From contig NBLN01000007.1 of assembly GCA_002084425.1 (NCBI GenBank), forward strand, positions 115,330 through 179,329: a stretch of 64,000 bases of DNA, read 5' to 3'. Below are positions 18,796-28,457 of the stretch, one piece after another (the stretch's first letter is position 1; the number at the start of each line of letters is the position of its first letter). A program made the translations under genes and the position numbers. The stretch comes from Desulfobacteraceae bacterium 4572_130 (GTDB lineage: Bacteria; Desulfobacterota; Desulfobacteria; Desulfobacterales; Desulfobacteraceae). Below the pieces are notes generated by a model. The model did not search any database and was not told the origin of the DNA. It saw only the letters and a list, made by a program, of their open reading frames with translations.

Positions 18796-20643
18796 ATGGC
18801 TCAAATAATATCTGATCAAAGAGATATTGATTTTATCCTTTATGAGCAACTTAATGCTGAAGAACTTTTAAAATCAGAAAAATATAATGATTTTAATAAA
18901 AAAATGTTTGATATGGTTATAAAGGAAGCAAGAAATTTTTCCATAAAAGAAATTCTTCCTACATTTACACAATGTGATAGACAAGGAGTAGAATTTAAAA
19001 ATAATGCTGTAAAAGCTCCAGAATGCTTTAAGCGAGCCCATAAATTATTGATACAAGGAGAGTGGGGTGCTCTTACAGAAAATCCTGATTTTGGAGGTCA
19101 GGGACTTCCTCATACAGTTGCCCAGGCAGCTTTGGAATATATGATAGGTGCAAATTATACTTTAATGACCTATGCTATTCTAGGAGTTGGTGCTGGAAAA
19201 ATGGTGGATCTTTTTGGTACTGACAAACAAAAACAACTTTTTCTTAAAAAAATGTACACTTGTGAATGGGGAAGTACTATGCTTCTTACTGAGCCCCAGG
19301 CTGGGTCTGATCTTGGTGCAATTACAACAACTGCTGAAAAAAATAATGATGGAACATATAAAATAACAGGTAGCAAAATATTTATCACAAATGGAGAACA
19401 GGATCTTACAGATAATATTATTCATCCTGTTCTTGCAAGAGTTAAAAATGCTCCTTTAGGAACTAAAGGTATATCAATTTTTATTGTTCCTAAAATATGG
19501 GTGAATAAAGATGGTAGTCTGGGAGAAACTAATAATATAGTTTGTACTGGTGTTGAAGAAAAAATGGGTATTCATGGAAGTCCAACATGCAGTTTATCCT
19601 TAGGAGAAAAGGGAGAATGCAAAGGATTGCTTTTAGGAAGGGAAAATCAAGGCATGGAAATTATGTTTCACATGATGAATAGAGTACGCCTTGAAGTAGG
19701 AACTCAGGCTTTGACTAATGCTTCATGTGCCTATCTTTATGCCTTAGATTATGCAAAACAAAGACTTCAAGGGCGTAGCCTTGGCAAAAGTGCTGATAAA
19801 AATATTTCCCAAATTCCAATAATTAAACATCCAGATGTAAAAAGAATGCTTATTAAAATGAAATCCTATGTGGAAGGGATACGAAGTTTAATATATTTTA
19901 CTGCCCTTTGTTTTGATAAAGTTGATATTTTAAAATCTGATGATGAAAAAGAGCATTATGCTGATTTGATAGAAATACTAACTCCCATTGTAAAAGCATA
20001 TTCCAGTGAAAAAGGTTTTGATGTATGTGTAGAAGCAATGCAGATTTTTGGAGGATATGGATATACAAGGGAATATCCTATTGAACAGCTTGTGCGAGAT
20101 TGTAAAATAACATCCATATATGAAGGTGCTAATGGAATACAGGCAATTGATTTTCTTGGTAGAAAACTAACCTTTAAAAAAGGGGCAGCACTTAGGGCAC
20201 TTATACATGAAATTCTAAAAACAGCATCTAATGCAGAAAAAAATAAAACACTTGAAAATTTTGGCAAAGACCTTAAAAAAGCAGTTGTTAAACTTGAACA
20301 AGCATGTAAAAAAACGCTTGAAACAATTAAGACAACTAAGTTTGAATCTGCATTTGCAAATGCTCATCCTTTGCTTAAGGCAACAGGAGATGTAGTTATA
20401 GCATGGATGCTTTTATGGCAGGCATTAATTGCAGATTCTAAACTTAAAAAAATTCTAGAAGGAAAAACAGAAAATGAAAAAAATGAAATTTTAAGAAAAA
20501 ATAAAAATGGGGCATTTTACAATGGGAAAATAATGGCAGCAGATTTTTTTATTAATACTATTTTACCTGTAACTATTGGAAAATTCGATGCTATTATTAA
20601 ACAAAATAATGCAGCAGTAAATATCTCTGAAAATTCATTTTAA
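18796..20643 (+). CDS. Acyl-CoA dehydrogenase (long form)
   Basis: A 615-residue FAD-dependent dehydrogenase making trans-2-enoyl-CoA from acyl-CoA. The FAD/substrate motifs LLTEPQAGSDLG (about 162-173) and the catalytic base in ITSIYEGANGIQ (E443) are present, as is the FGGYGYTREYPIEQL block before it. The extra C-terminal domain of about 150 residues is the FadE/AidB-like extended type common in deltaproteobacterial beta-oxidation. It is followed by a thiolase. ACAGGAGAAATAATT precedes ATG. A family 2 repeat lies immediately upstream. Confidence 0.93.
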   Translation: MAQIISDQRDIDFILYEQLNAEELLKSEKYNDFNKKMFDMVIKEARNFSIKEILPTFTQCDRQGVEFKNNAVKAPECFKRAHKLLIQGEWGALTENPDFGGQGLPHTVAQAALEYMIGANYTLMTYAILGVGAGKMVDLFGTDKQKQLFLKKMYTCEWGSTMLLTEPQAGSDLGAITTTAEKNNDGTYKITGSKIFITNGEQDLTDNIIHPVLARVKNAPLGTKGISIFIVPKIWVNKDGSLGETNNIVCTGVEEKMGIHGSPTCSLSLGEKGECKGLLLGRENQGMEIMFHMMNRVRLEVGTQALTNASCAYLYALDYAKQRLQGRSLGKSADKNISQIPIIKHPDVKRMLIKMKSYVEGIRSLIYFTALCFDKVDILKSDDEKEHYADLIEILTPIVKAYSSEKGFDVCVEAMQIFGGYGYTREYPIEQLVRDCKITSIYEGANGIQAIDFLGRKLTFKKGAALRALIHEILKTASNAEKNKTLENFGKDLKKAVVKLEQACKKTLETIKTTKFESAFANAHPLLKATGDVVIAWMLLWQALIADSKLKKILEGKTENEKNEILRKNKNGAFYNGKIMAADFFINTILPVTIGKFDAIIKQNNAAVNISENSF

Positions 20644-20802
20644 ATATATTAGTATTTATTTAAGTTCTTTTTTCCCGTGAGTAACTGATATTAGGATTCA
20701 TAATTGAGTATGTTCAAGTCTTGAAAAAATATTAAAACAAAATAGATGCTAAGGGTTTAATCCCATTAAAAATCAAAAAAAATCATTAATTAGGAGATTA
20801 CA

Positions 20803-22050
20803 ATGAAAGAAGTAGTAATAGTTTCAGCATGCAGAACAGCAATTGGTGCTTTTGGAGGCTCTTTAATTAAGATGAATGGGGCAAGTCTTGCAAGTATAAC
20901 AATGGAAGAAGCAATTAAAAGAGCAAATATTGAGCCTGGTATGATAGATGATGTTAGATATGGTTGCTGTGTAGAATCACCAGATACTCTTAATACAACA
21001 AGAGTTGCAGCACTTCTTGCAGGAATTCCTGATACTGTAACAGCAGCAACAGTTAATAGAGTCTGCATATCTGGAATGGAAGCTATGATTTCAGGCATGG
21101 CAATGATCCAAGCAGGAATGGCGGATATTATTCTTGCAGGTGGAACTGAGCATATGTCAAGTGTGGCATATAGTGTTCCCAATGCAAGATGGGGATGCAG
21201 ACTTCAGGATCATGTTTTTGTTGATAATATGATTCATGCACTTCATTGTGGTTCCCACATTATCCCCCATCCTGAAAATGGGCCTGTTGATGAAACAAAA
21301 CCTCCTTTAAGTATGTTTGTTGGTAAACCATATATTATGGGACATACTGCTGAATTCATAGCTCAACATCTTGATATAACAAGACAGGAAATGGATGAAG
21401 TTGCCTTAAAAAGTCATAATGAAGCTGAAAGAGCAACAAATGATGGCTCGTTTGAACAAGAAATAGTTCCTATTACTATTCCTCAGAAAAAAAAAGATCC
21501 TATTATTTTTAAAAAAGATGAGCATTTTAGAAAAGGTATAACAATGGAAAAACTTGCAAGTCTTCCACCTGCTTTTATACCAAAAATAGGAACTGTAACA
21601 GCAGGAAATTCAAGTGGAATAAATGATGGATCAACTGGTATGATAATCATGTCTTCTGAAAAAGCAAAAGAATTAGGACTTGAGCCTCTTGCAAAAATAA
21701 AGGCAGTATCAAGAGGTGCATGTCATCCATCTGTTATGGGACTTTCTCCTGTTCCAGCTATAAATAATCTTATTGGTTCAAGTAAATATAATCTTAATGA
21801 TTTTGAATTAATAGAACTTAATGAAGCTTTTGCAGCACAATATATTGGATGTGAAAAAGAACTGGGACTAAATAGAAATATAACCAATGTAAATGGTTCA
21901 GGTATAGGGCTTGGTCATCCTGTTGGGTCAACTGGTGCAAGAATTGTTACAACTCTTATTTATGCCATGAAAAAAAGAGGGAAATCTCTAGGTATGGCAA
22001 CTTTATGCGGTGGGGGCGGTGTTTCAATGGCATGCGTTATTGAAGTTTAA
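20803..22050 (+). CDS. Acetyl-CoA C-acyltransferase (thiolase)
   Basis: A 415-residue thiolase, cleaving 3-ketoacyl-CoA to acetyl-CoA (or the reverse). All catalytic residues are visible: C88 in NRVCISG, the NEAFAAQ motif, H372 in GLGHPVGSTGAR and C402 in LCGGGG. It lies 159 bp after the acyl-CoA dehydrogenase, so it is probably part of the same beta-oxidation function, though the enoyl-CoA hydratase and 3-hydroxyacyl-CoA dehydrogenase are not in the window. Degradative versus biosynthetic use cannot be told from sequence alone. Confidence 0.93.
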   Translation: MKEVVIVSACRTAIGAFGGSLIKMNGASLASITMEEAIKRANIEPGMIDDVRYGCCVESPDTLNTTRVAALLAGIPDTVTAATVNRVCISGMEAMISGMAMIQAGMADIILAGGTEHMSSVAYSVPNARWGCRLQDHVFVDNMIHALHCGSHIIPHPENGPVDETKPPLSMFVGKPYIMGHTAEFIAQHLDITRQEMDEVALKSHNEAERATNDGSFEQEIVPITIPQKKKDPIIFKKDEHFRKGITMEKLASLPPAFIPKIGTVTAGNSSGINDGSTGMIIMSSEKAKELGLEPLAKIKAVSRGACHPSVMGLSPVPAINNLIGSSKYNLNDFELIELNEAFAAQYIGCEKELGLNRNITNVNGSGIGLGHPVGSTGARIVTTLIYAMKKRGKSLGMATLCGGGGVSMACVIEV

Positions 22051-22302
22051 ATAATAAAGTATGAATTGTTCAGAAGTACAAGAGTTATAATAAAAACCAT
22101 ATAAAGTTGTCTAAGTTGAGTTTAATGCAATAATATCCACCATGCAAAATATTTAACCTAATAATTATAATTTTTTTTAAAATTGAATTATTATTTTTAA
22201 TTTTTAAAAGCTTTTTGGTTCTTTTTATTTATTCATATTTTATAAGAAGTTACTGAAAAAGTTATATGGAATCTCCTCTGTGCATGCCTATGTTTATTTT
22301 TC
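22051..22302. other. AT-rich gap without recognised gene
   Basis: Space between the thiolase and the ffh promoter. I see no ORF with a ribosome site, no clear terminator and no copy of the dispersed repeat families. Confidence 0.5.
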
Positions 22303-22331
22303 TTGACATATCCTAGTATTAATATTAATTT
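22303..22331 (+). promoter_or_regulatory. Candidate promoter of the ffh-rpsP operon
   Basis: TTGACA (22303-22308), 17-bp spacer and TAATTT (22326-22331), about 60 bp before the ffh start. Confidence 0.5.
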
Positions 22332-22390
22332 TTAAAATTTTGGGCTTGGTATTAGAGTTTAACATTTTAAGAAAATTTAATTGTTTTTAT

Positions 22391-23716
22391 ATGTTTGAAA
22401 ATTTAACTGAAAAACTTAATAGTGCATTTAAAAAACTTAAAGGTCATGGGGTTCTTAGTGAGAAAAATATTGAAAAAGGGTTAAAGCAGGTTCGCATGGC
22501 TCTTCTTGAAGCTGATGTGAATTACAAGGTTGTAAAAAAAGTTATTTCAGACATAAAAGATAGATCTATTGGGCAAGAAGTTATGGATAGCCTTTCTCCT
22601 GCTCAACAAGTTATTAAAATTGTTAAAGAAGAATTTACCAGCATGATGGGTTCAGCCCATATGGATTTCAATGTTCATGGGAAATTACAAAGCTCTATAA
22701 TGCTTATTGGATTACAAGGTTCAGGAAAAACTACAACAGCTGGTAAAATAGCATTTTATTTAAGGAAAAAAGGTAAAAAACCTTATCTAGTACCTGTTGA
22801 TGTATATAGACCAGCAGCCATAGACCAGCTTAAAAAAGTTGGTGCAAATCTTGATATTCCTGTTTTTTCATCAACTATTGATATGAAGCCCTTATATATT
22901 TGTCAAAAAGCAGAAAAATTAGCTATAGAGCAAGGTTATGATACTTTAATTATTGATACAGCAGGACGACTTCATATTAATGAAGAATTAATGGGGGAAC
23001 TTTTACAGCTTAAACAAGGAATTAACCCTTCAGAAATACTTTTTGTAGCTGATGCAATGACTGGTCAGGATGCAGTAAATATTGCCAAATCCTTTGATAA
23101 AACAATTGATTTTACTGGTGTTATATTAACTAAAATGGATGGTGATGCAAGGGGAGGAGCTGCTCTTTCTATTAAAGCAGTAACAGGAAAACCTCTTAAA
23201 TTTATAGGTGTTGGTGAAAAAGCAACTGCTTTTGAACCTTTTCATCCAGATAGAATGGCTTCAAGAATTTTGGGAATGGGAGACACTCTTTCTTTTATTG
23301 AAAAAGCCCAGGATGCTTTGGATCAAAAACAAGCCAAAGAACTTGAGAAAAAGCTTAGAAAAAATCAATTTACCCTTGAAGATTTTAAAAATCAAATAGC
23401 TTCTGTTAAAAAAATGGGATCAATAAAAGATCTTCTTAGCATGTTGCCTGGAATTAACAAAAAACAACTTAATAAACTTAATTTTGATGATAAGGAGTTT
23501 GTAAGGATAGAAGCTATTATAAACTCCATGACTGGGCAGGAGCGTAGATTTCATAAAATAATTAATGCCAGTAGAAAAAAAAGGATTGCAAAGGGAAGTG
23601 GTGTTAGTGTTCAAAATGTAAATAAACTGCTTAAAAGTTATACACATACATTAAAAATGGTTAAAAAAATTAATAAGGGTGGTATGCGTTCATTAAAAAG
23701 TATGCTTCCATTTTAA
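22391..23716 (+). CDS. ffh: Signal recognition particle protein Ffh
   Basis: A 441-residue SRP54 GTPase that targets nascent inner-membrane proteins to FtsY. N-domain residues 1-85 are followed by the G-domain with GLQGSGKTTTAGK (P-loop), DTAGR and TKMDG, and the methionine-rich M-domain, which here is short and lysine-rich (VKKMGSIKDLLSMLPG). The start was set at ATG 22391 (MFENLTEKLNSAF), the conserved N-terminus; the frame is open 17 codons further up without homology. It is first in a long translation operon. Confidence 0.95.
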   Translation: MFENLTEKLNSAFKKLKGHGVLSEKNIEKGLKQVRMALLEADVNYKVVKKVISDIKDRSIGQEVMDSLSPAQQVIKIVKEEFTSMMGSAHMDFNVHGKLQSSIMLIGLQGSGKTTTAGKIAFYLRKKGKKPYLVPVDVYRPAAIDQLKKVGANLDIPVFSSTIDMKPLYICQKAEKLAIEQGYDTLIIDTAGRLHINEELMGELLQLKQGINPSEILFVADAMTGQDAVNIAKSFDKTIDFTGVILTKMDGDARGGAALSIKAVTGKPLKFIGVGEKATAFEPFHPDRMASRILGMGDTLSFIEKAQDALDQKQAKELEKKLRKNQFTLEDFKNQIASVKKMGSIKDLLSMLPGINKKQLNKLNFDDKEFVRIEAIINSMTGQERRFHKIINASRKKRIAKGSGVSVQNVNKLLKSYTHTLKMVKKINKGGMRSLKSMLPF

Positions 23717-23731
23717 GGAGAAAAAAGAGAA

Positions 23732-23986
23732 ATGTCCGTACGAATTAGATTAACAAGACGTGGAACCAAAAAAAAACCTTTTTATAGAATTGTGGCTGCT
23801 GATATTAGAGCGCCAAGGGATGGTAAATTCCTTGAAACTCTTGGGACCTATGATCCTATGTTAGATCCGGCAGCTGTTGTTTTAAAAGAGGATAGAATTA
23901 AATATTGGATTACTAAAGGTGCAATTCCTTCAACAACAGTAAACAGTATTTTAAAAAAACAAGGATTTAGTATTAATCCTGAATAG
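23732..23986 (+). CDS. rpsP: 30S ribosomal protein S16 (bS16)
   Basis: 84 residues, starting [21 protein letters not shown] with the conserved [14 protein letters not shown] motif. It lies 15 bp after ffh with a ribosome site AAGGAGAAAAAAG. Confidence 0.97.
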   Translation: MSVRIRLTRRGTKKKPFYRIVAADIRAPRDGKFLETLGTYDPMLDPAAVVLKEDRIKYWITKGAIPSTTVNSILKKQGFSINPE

Positions 23987-24037
23987 ATTTGTATAGAGCC
24001 CCATATTCTCAACAATTATTTTAAAGGAGACTGACTT

Positions 24038-24268
24038 ATGAAAGATTTAGTTATATATATTGCAAAGGCACTGGTTGATAATCCTGATGCAGTAGAAGTT
24101 ACAGAAGTAGTTGGAAATCAAACTTCTGTTCTTGAATTAATGGTAGCAAAAGAGGACCTGGGGAAGGTAATTGGAAAGCAGGGAAGATCTGCTCGTGCAA
24201 TTAGAACAATATTAAGTGCAGCATCTGCAAAAATGAATAAACGTACAGTTCTGGAAATTATAGAATAG
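24038..24268 (+). CDS. khpA: KH-domain RNA-binding protein KhpA
   Basis: 76 residues consisting of one KH domain with the GxxG loop in [15 protein letters not shown] (about residues 45-59). Acts as a small RNA chaperone. Its position between rpsP and rimM is the standard one. Confidence 0.95.
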   Translation: MKDLVIYIAKALVDNPDAVEVTEVVGNQTSVLELMVAKEDLGKVIGKQGRSARAIRTILSAASAKMNKRTVLEIIE

Positions 24269-24276
24269 TTTATTTG

Positions 24277-24789
24277 ATGAAAAAAAATTTTTTTACTATT
24301 GGCAGGATAACTGGAGTTCATGGACTTAAAGGATATTTAAAAGTAAATTCCTTTGCAGAATCAATTTCAACTTTTGCAGATGGTCTTAAAGTATTTGTTA
24401 AAGATGTTAAAGACTCTAGTGATAAATGGTATGAGATTTTAAACTCATTTCCCTATAAAAAAGGAATAGCTCTTCTTTTAAAAGGTGTTGATAGAAGTAT
24501 TGGTAAAACCTTTATTGGTAAAGAAATTTTGATTAATAGAAATGATCTTCCTGAAATTAATGAAGAAAATACTTGGTTTTGGGAAGATCTTATTGGTCTT
24601 AAAGTATTAGATTTAAAACTTGGTTATCTAGGTAAGATTGATTCTGTAATTGCCACTGGAAGCAATGATGTTTTTATTGTAAAAAATAATAATAAAGAAG
24701 AGAGATTGGTTCCATGTATTGCATCTGTTATTTGTAAAGTAGATATAGATAATAATGAGATGAAGATTAAGCTTCCACAAGGGCTTTGA
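24277..24789 (+). CDS. rimM: Ribosome maturation factor RimM
   Basis: 170 residues from ATG 24277 (a TTG lies directly before it in frame). It assists 30S assembly around S19. The N-terminal barrel FFTIGRITGVHGLKGYLKV and the C-terminal PRC-like half with LVPCIASVICKVDID are visible. It lies 8 bp after khpA and its stop overlaps the region of the trmD start. Confidence 0.94.
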   Translation: MKKNFFTIGRITGVHGLKGYLKVNSFAESISTFADGLKVFVKDVKDSSDKWYEILNSFPYKKGIALLLKGVDRSIGKTFIGKEILINRNDLPEINEENTWFWEDLIGLKVLDLKLGYLGKIDSVIATGSNDVFIVKNNNKEERLVPCIASVICKVDIDNNEMKIKLPQGL

Positions 24790-24800
24790 TACAAAAAACA

Positions 24801-25553
24801 ATGAAATTTACAGTTTTAACTCTTTTTCCTGACTTTGTTAATTCCTTTTTTATGAATGGAATGATTAGTAGAGCAGTTAAAAAAAAAATAATATCTTGTA
24901 TATCTATTAATATTAGAGATTTTGCTTTTAATCATCATAAAACAGTTGATGATAAACCATATGGTGGTGGTTGCGGTATGGTAATTAAACCTGAACCTCT
25001 TTATGCTGCTGTTAAATATGCTAGAAAGGATAGACCTGATTCTAGAGTAATACTTATGACTCCACAAGGTAGACCTTTTGATCAAAAAAAAGCATGGGAT
25101 TTTGCTAAAAAAAAAAAGAGCCTTGTTTTTATTTGTGGCAGGTATGAAGGAATTGATGAACGTATTAATTATAGCCTTGTTGATGAAGAAATATCCATAG
25201 GTGATTATGTTATGACAGGTGGTGAGCTTGCAGCTATGGTGATTATTGATTCTGTTACAAGACTTCTTCCTGATGTTCTTGGCGGAAAAGAATCTGTTGA
25301 TATAGATTCTTTTCAAAATGGCAGGCTTGAATATGCACATTATACAAGACCTTCTAGATTTAAAGACATGGATATTCCAGATGTATTGTTATCAGGGAAT
25401 CATAAAAAAATAGAAAAATGGCGGATTACATCCTCTTTAAAAAGAACTTTTCTTAAGCGGCCTGATCTTTTTACTCAAAAAAAGCTTAAAGAACATGAAA
25501 AGCAAATTTTAAAAAAATGGTGTCGGGAACTTGAAGAGCTTATTAAAAAATAA
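24801..25553 (+). CDS. trmD: tRNA (guanine-N1)-methyltransferase TrmD
   Basis: A 250-residue trefoil-knot SAM methyltransferase forming m1G37 in tRNA. It begins MKFTVLTLFPDF and carries GGGCGMVIKPEP, LVFICGRYEGIDER and ISIGDYVMTGGELA, the SAM and knot motifs. ATG 24801 was chosen as the conserved start; an in-frame TTG at 24786 overlaps the rimM stop and would add five residues. The 3' end overlaps the start of the next, broken gene by about 23 bp. Confidence 0.95.
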   Translation: MKFTVLTLFPDFVNSFFMNGMISRAVKKKIISCISINIRDFAFNHHKTVDDKPYGGGCGMVIKPEPLYAAVKYARKDRPDSRVILMTPQGRPFDQKKAWDFAKKKKSLVFICGRYEGIDERINYSLVDEEISIGDYVMTGGELAAMVIIDSVTRLLPDVLGGKESVDIDSFQNGRLEYAHYTRPSRFKDMDIPDVLLSGNHKKIEKWRITSSLKRTFLKRPDLFTQKKLKEHEKQILKKWCRELEELIKK

Positions 25554-26117
25554 TCTTTATCTGGCTCTTATGCATTACCCTGTTATAAATAAAAAGGGTG
25601 ATACAATTGCATCAGCTTTAACAACAATTGATTTACATGATATTGCAAGAGTTGCAAAGACATTTGGAGTAAGAAAATTTTATGTTGTAACACCTTTTCA
25701 AGATCAAAAAAAATTAGCAAAAGAGATAATTTTTCATTGGACAAAGGGTGTTGTGGGGCAAAACTTAATCCATTTAGAAAGCAAGCAATAAAATTGATAA
25801 AAGTTGTATCTTCATTTAAAGATGTTAAAAAGGATATTCAAAAACAATGGGGGAAATTACTAATTAGTGTTGCAACTACTGCTGTTTATCATGATAATTG
25901 TATTTCAACAAAAAAATTTGCTGAAAAGCTTGATAATAAAATTGCATATATTATGGTCTTTGGTACAGCATGGGGGCTTTCTTTTGATTTTATAAAAGAG
26001 TGTGATTTTATATTAGAACCAATTAATGGTATAGATAGTTATAATCATCTTTCAGTAAGATCAGCAGTATCAATAATTCTAGATAGAATCTGTTTAAATG
26101 GATTTAGAAAAAATTAG
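25531..26117 (+). pseudogene. RNA methyltransferase (RNA_Me_trans / COG4752 type), frame-broken
   Basis: Two overlapping reading frames together give one normal-looking protein of about 190 residues. The first (25531 to about 25755) has LALMHYPVINKKGDTIAS and DLHDIARVAKTFGVRKFYVV; the second (from about 25750 to 26117) has GAKLNPFRKQAIKLIKVV, YIMVFGTAWGLSFDF and HLSVRSAVSIILDR. They join at the HWTKGV...GAKLNP region, where the downstream frame is -1 (or +2) relative to the upstream one. A 2-bp GT gain in GGTGTTGTGGGG would explain it, as would a 1-bp loss, a -1 programmed slip or a sequencing error. The gene sits between trmD and rplS, its usual place in these bacteria. Confidence 0.8.
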
Positions 26118-26173
26118 TTTATGTGTTTACTATGTTAATCCCTGAGTATATTAAGGGGGGAGAAAAAAATATA

Positions 26174-26521
26174 ATGGAACAAATTCAACGAATAGAAAGA
26201 GAGCAAATACGCCTTGATTTACCTGATTTTAAAGCAGGAGATACAGTTAATGTGCATGTAAAGATTAAAGAGGGTAAAAAAGAGCGTATTCAGATTTTTA
26301 CAGGTGTTGTTATTAAAAAGACAAAGGGACTTGTTAGTGCTCGTTTTACAGTACGAAAAATTTCAGATGGTATTGGTGTTGAAAGAATATTTCCTTTGCA
26401 TTCGCCTATTATAGACAAAATTGAAGTGATATCTATAGGTCGTGTACGTAGATCAAAAATTTATTATTTGAGAAATTTGCGTGGAAAGGCTTCAAGAATT
26501 AAAGAAAAACGCACTTTTTAA
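26174..26521 (+). CDS. rplS: 50S ribosomal protein L19 (bL19)
   Basis: 115 residues from ATG 26174, the standard length, with AAGGGGGGAG upstream as a strong ribosome site. Conserved [35 protein letters not shown] and [20 protein letters not shown] are present. Confidence 0.97.
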   Translation: MEQIQRIEREQIRLDLPDFKAGDTVNVHVKIKEGKKERIQIFTGVVIKKTKGLVSARFTVRKISDGIGVERIFPLHSPIIDKIEVISIGRVRRSKIYYLRNLRGKASRIKEKRTF

Positions 26522-26534
26522 TTTTGAAATTTTT

Positions 26535-27122
26535 ATGTGGTTCTTTGAACTTAAGGCTAGAAAAAAAGGTTATACATATATAGCAGGTATAGATGAGGCT
26601 GGCAGGGGAGCCCTTGCTGGCCCTGTTATTTCTGCCGCAGTAATTCTGCTTTCTGATTTTTCCTGTTATGGTATTACAGATTCTAAAAAACTCACTCCAT
26701 TAAAACGTAAAAAATTATTTTCTATAATCATGGATAATGCCTTTGGTGTATCAATAGGCATTGCAGATCATGGTGAAATAGATAAAATTAATATCCTTCA
26801 AGCTTCTTTAAAATCTATGAAAAGAGCTGTCCTAGGGCTTAATTATTCTCCTGATTTTCTTTTAATTGATGGAAAATTTTTAATTGATTCACATTTGCCC
26901 CAGCAGGCAATAATAAAAGGTGATTCAAAAAGTGTATCTATTGCTGCTGCTTCTATTATTGCCAAGGTAACAAGAGATTCAATAATGGAAAAAATGCATT
27001 TAAAATTTCCTGAGTATGGTTTTAATAAGCACAAGGGCTATCCTACTAAAGCTCATAAAGAAGCTATTATCAGGTTTGGTGCATGTATAGAACATAGAAA
27101 AAGTTTTAAAGGTGTAAAATAA
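26535..27122 (+). CDS. rnhB: Ribonuclease HII
   Basis: A 195-residue enzyme removing ribonucleotides from DNA-RNA hybrids. IAGIDEAGRGALAGPV carries the catalytic DE pair and GRG motif; LLIDGKF and the KVTRDSIM block supply the other acidic residues. The start was taken at ATG 26535 just after rplS; upstream alternatives overlap rplS. No good ribosome site is seen, so it may be coupled to rplS. Confidence 0.93.
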   Translation: MWFFELKARKKGYTYIAGIDEAGRGALAGPVISAAVILLSDFSCYGITDSKKLTPLKRKKLFSIIMDNAFGVSIGIADHGEIDKINILQASLKSMKRAVLGLNYSPDFLLIDGKFLIDSHLPQQAIIKGDSKSVSIAAASIIAKVTRDSIMEKMHLKFPEYGFNKHKGYPTKAHKEAIIRFGACIEHRKSFKGVK

Positions 27123-27128
27123 ATTAAT

Positions 27129-27485
27129 ATGGTTGGACCATGGCAGATATTTGGTAAGAAAGCTGAGAATACTGCTTGCAAGTTTCTTAGAAAAGCTGGG
27201 TTTATAATTCTTGAAAAAAATTACACAACAAAAATTGCTGAAATAGATATAATTGCTCAATATCATGATTTTTTAGTTTTTGTTGAGGTAAAAGCAAGAA
27301 AAACTCTAAGAAAAGGAAAACCAAAGGAAGCTGTAAATTTTTTAAAACAGAAAAAAATAAAACTTGGTGCTACATATTACCTAAAAAATAAAAAAATTGA
27401 TAACATTAGAATAAGATTTGATGTTGTGTCAATGTATGAAAACAATGGTAAATTTGAGATAGAACATATTAAAAATGCATTTTAA
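27129..27485 (+). CDS. yraN: YraN family (UPF0102) nuclease-fold protein
   Basis: 118 residues with the restriction-endonuclease-like core: GKKAENTACKFLRKAGF, EIDIIAQYHDFLVFVEVKAR (the D...ExK pattern at about residues 38-57) and the KQKKIKLGATYYL helix. Biochemical role is unsettled in the family. It is located between rnhB and rsmI as in many proteobacteria. Confidence 0.9.
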   Translation: MVGPWQIFGKKAENTACKFLRKAGFIILEKNYTTKIAEIDIIAQYHDFLVFVEVKARKTLRKGKPKEAVNFLKQKKIKLGATYYLKNKKIDNIRIRFDVVSMYENNGKFEIEHIKNAF

Positions 27486-27493
27486 CTATACAT

Positions 27494-28363
27494 ATGGTAA
27501 AAAATAATAATATTTCAGGAATTCTTTATGTTGTTGCTACACCTATTGGTAATCTTGAAGATATTACATTTAGGGCTGTAAAAATTTTAAAAAAAGTTGA
27601 TATTGTTGCTGCTGAAGATACAAGGCATACTAGAAAATTATTTTCCTATTATGGAATTAAAACTAATTGTGTTTCATGTTATGACCATAATGAGGTTGCA
27701 AAAATTCCAGAATTTATTAAACACTTAAAAAATGGATATGATATTTCTCTTGTATCAAATGCTGGTACCCCATTAATTTCTGATCCTGGATATAAGCTTG
27801 TTAAAGAAGCTAGAAAACAAGATATCCAAGTCATTCCAATTCCAGGTGCTTGTGCTGCCATTGCAGGATTAAGTGTTTCTGGGTTTACAACAAATTCTTT
27901 TCTTTTTTTGGGGTTTGTTTCTAGGAAAAAAACAAAAAGGTTAAAAGAGCTTGAACAGCTTAAATATCAAAAATCTACATTAATTTTTTATGAATCACCC
28001 AAAAGAATTGTTTCTTTTTTAATGGATATTCTTGCTGTTATGGATAATCGACCTGCTGTGTTGGCAAGAGAAATAACCAAGATGCATGAAGAATATATCA
28101 ATTATAATCTTTCTGATATTATTAATATATTAAATTTACGAAAATCTGTAAAAGGAGAATGTACATTATTTGTTCAAGGTTATAATTCTTCTAGGGCTGT
28201 AATTTCAGACCAGGATCTCGATAAAAAAATTTTTAAGGCATTGAAAAATACTAATGTTAAAACATCTGTGCTTTCAAGAGATTTTTCAACAAAATATCAT
28301 TTATCAAAAAAAGTAATATATGACAAAATTATTAAATTACAAAGAGATATTGAGGACAGTTAA
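27494..28363 (+). CDS. rsmI: 16S rRNA (cytidine1402-2'-O)-methyltransferase RsmI
   Basis: A 289-residue tetrapyrrole-methylase-fold enzyme. Motifs LYVVATPIGNLEDITFRA (about 9-26), AAEDTRHTRKL, NAGTPLISDPGYKLV and IPGACAAIAGLSVSG are all present. It is the last gene of the ffh-rsmI run; a 94-bp gap follows. Confidence 0.95.
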   Translation: MVKNNNISGILYVVATPIGNLEDITFRAVKILKKVDIVAAEDTRHTRKLFSYYGIKTNCVSCYDHNEVAKIPEFIKHLKNGYDISLVSNAGTPLISDPGYKLVKEARKQDIQVIPIPGACAAIAGLSVSGFTTNSFLFLGFVSRKKTKRLKELEQLKYQKSTLIFYESPKRIVSFLMDILAVMDNRPAVLAREITKMHEEYINYNLSDIINILNLRKSVKGECTLFVQGYNSSRAVISDQDLDKKIFKALKNTNVKTSVLSRDFSTKYHLSKKVIYDKIIKLQRDIEDS

Positions 28364-28457
28364 GTTATTAATGACAATATTTTAAAAAATTTTTATCTTG
28401 AGTAAAATTTTTGAATAATAATTTATATCATTATTTAATGAAAAATTTGGAGATAAT

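Noticed and set aside
25737..26117. An independent small gene starting at TTG 25737
   Set aside because: It lacks a ribosome site and encodes the C-terminal half of the same methyltransferase family as the upstream frame, so it is treated as one broken gene.
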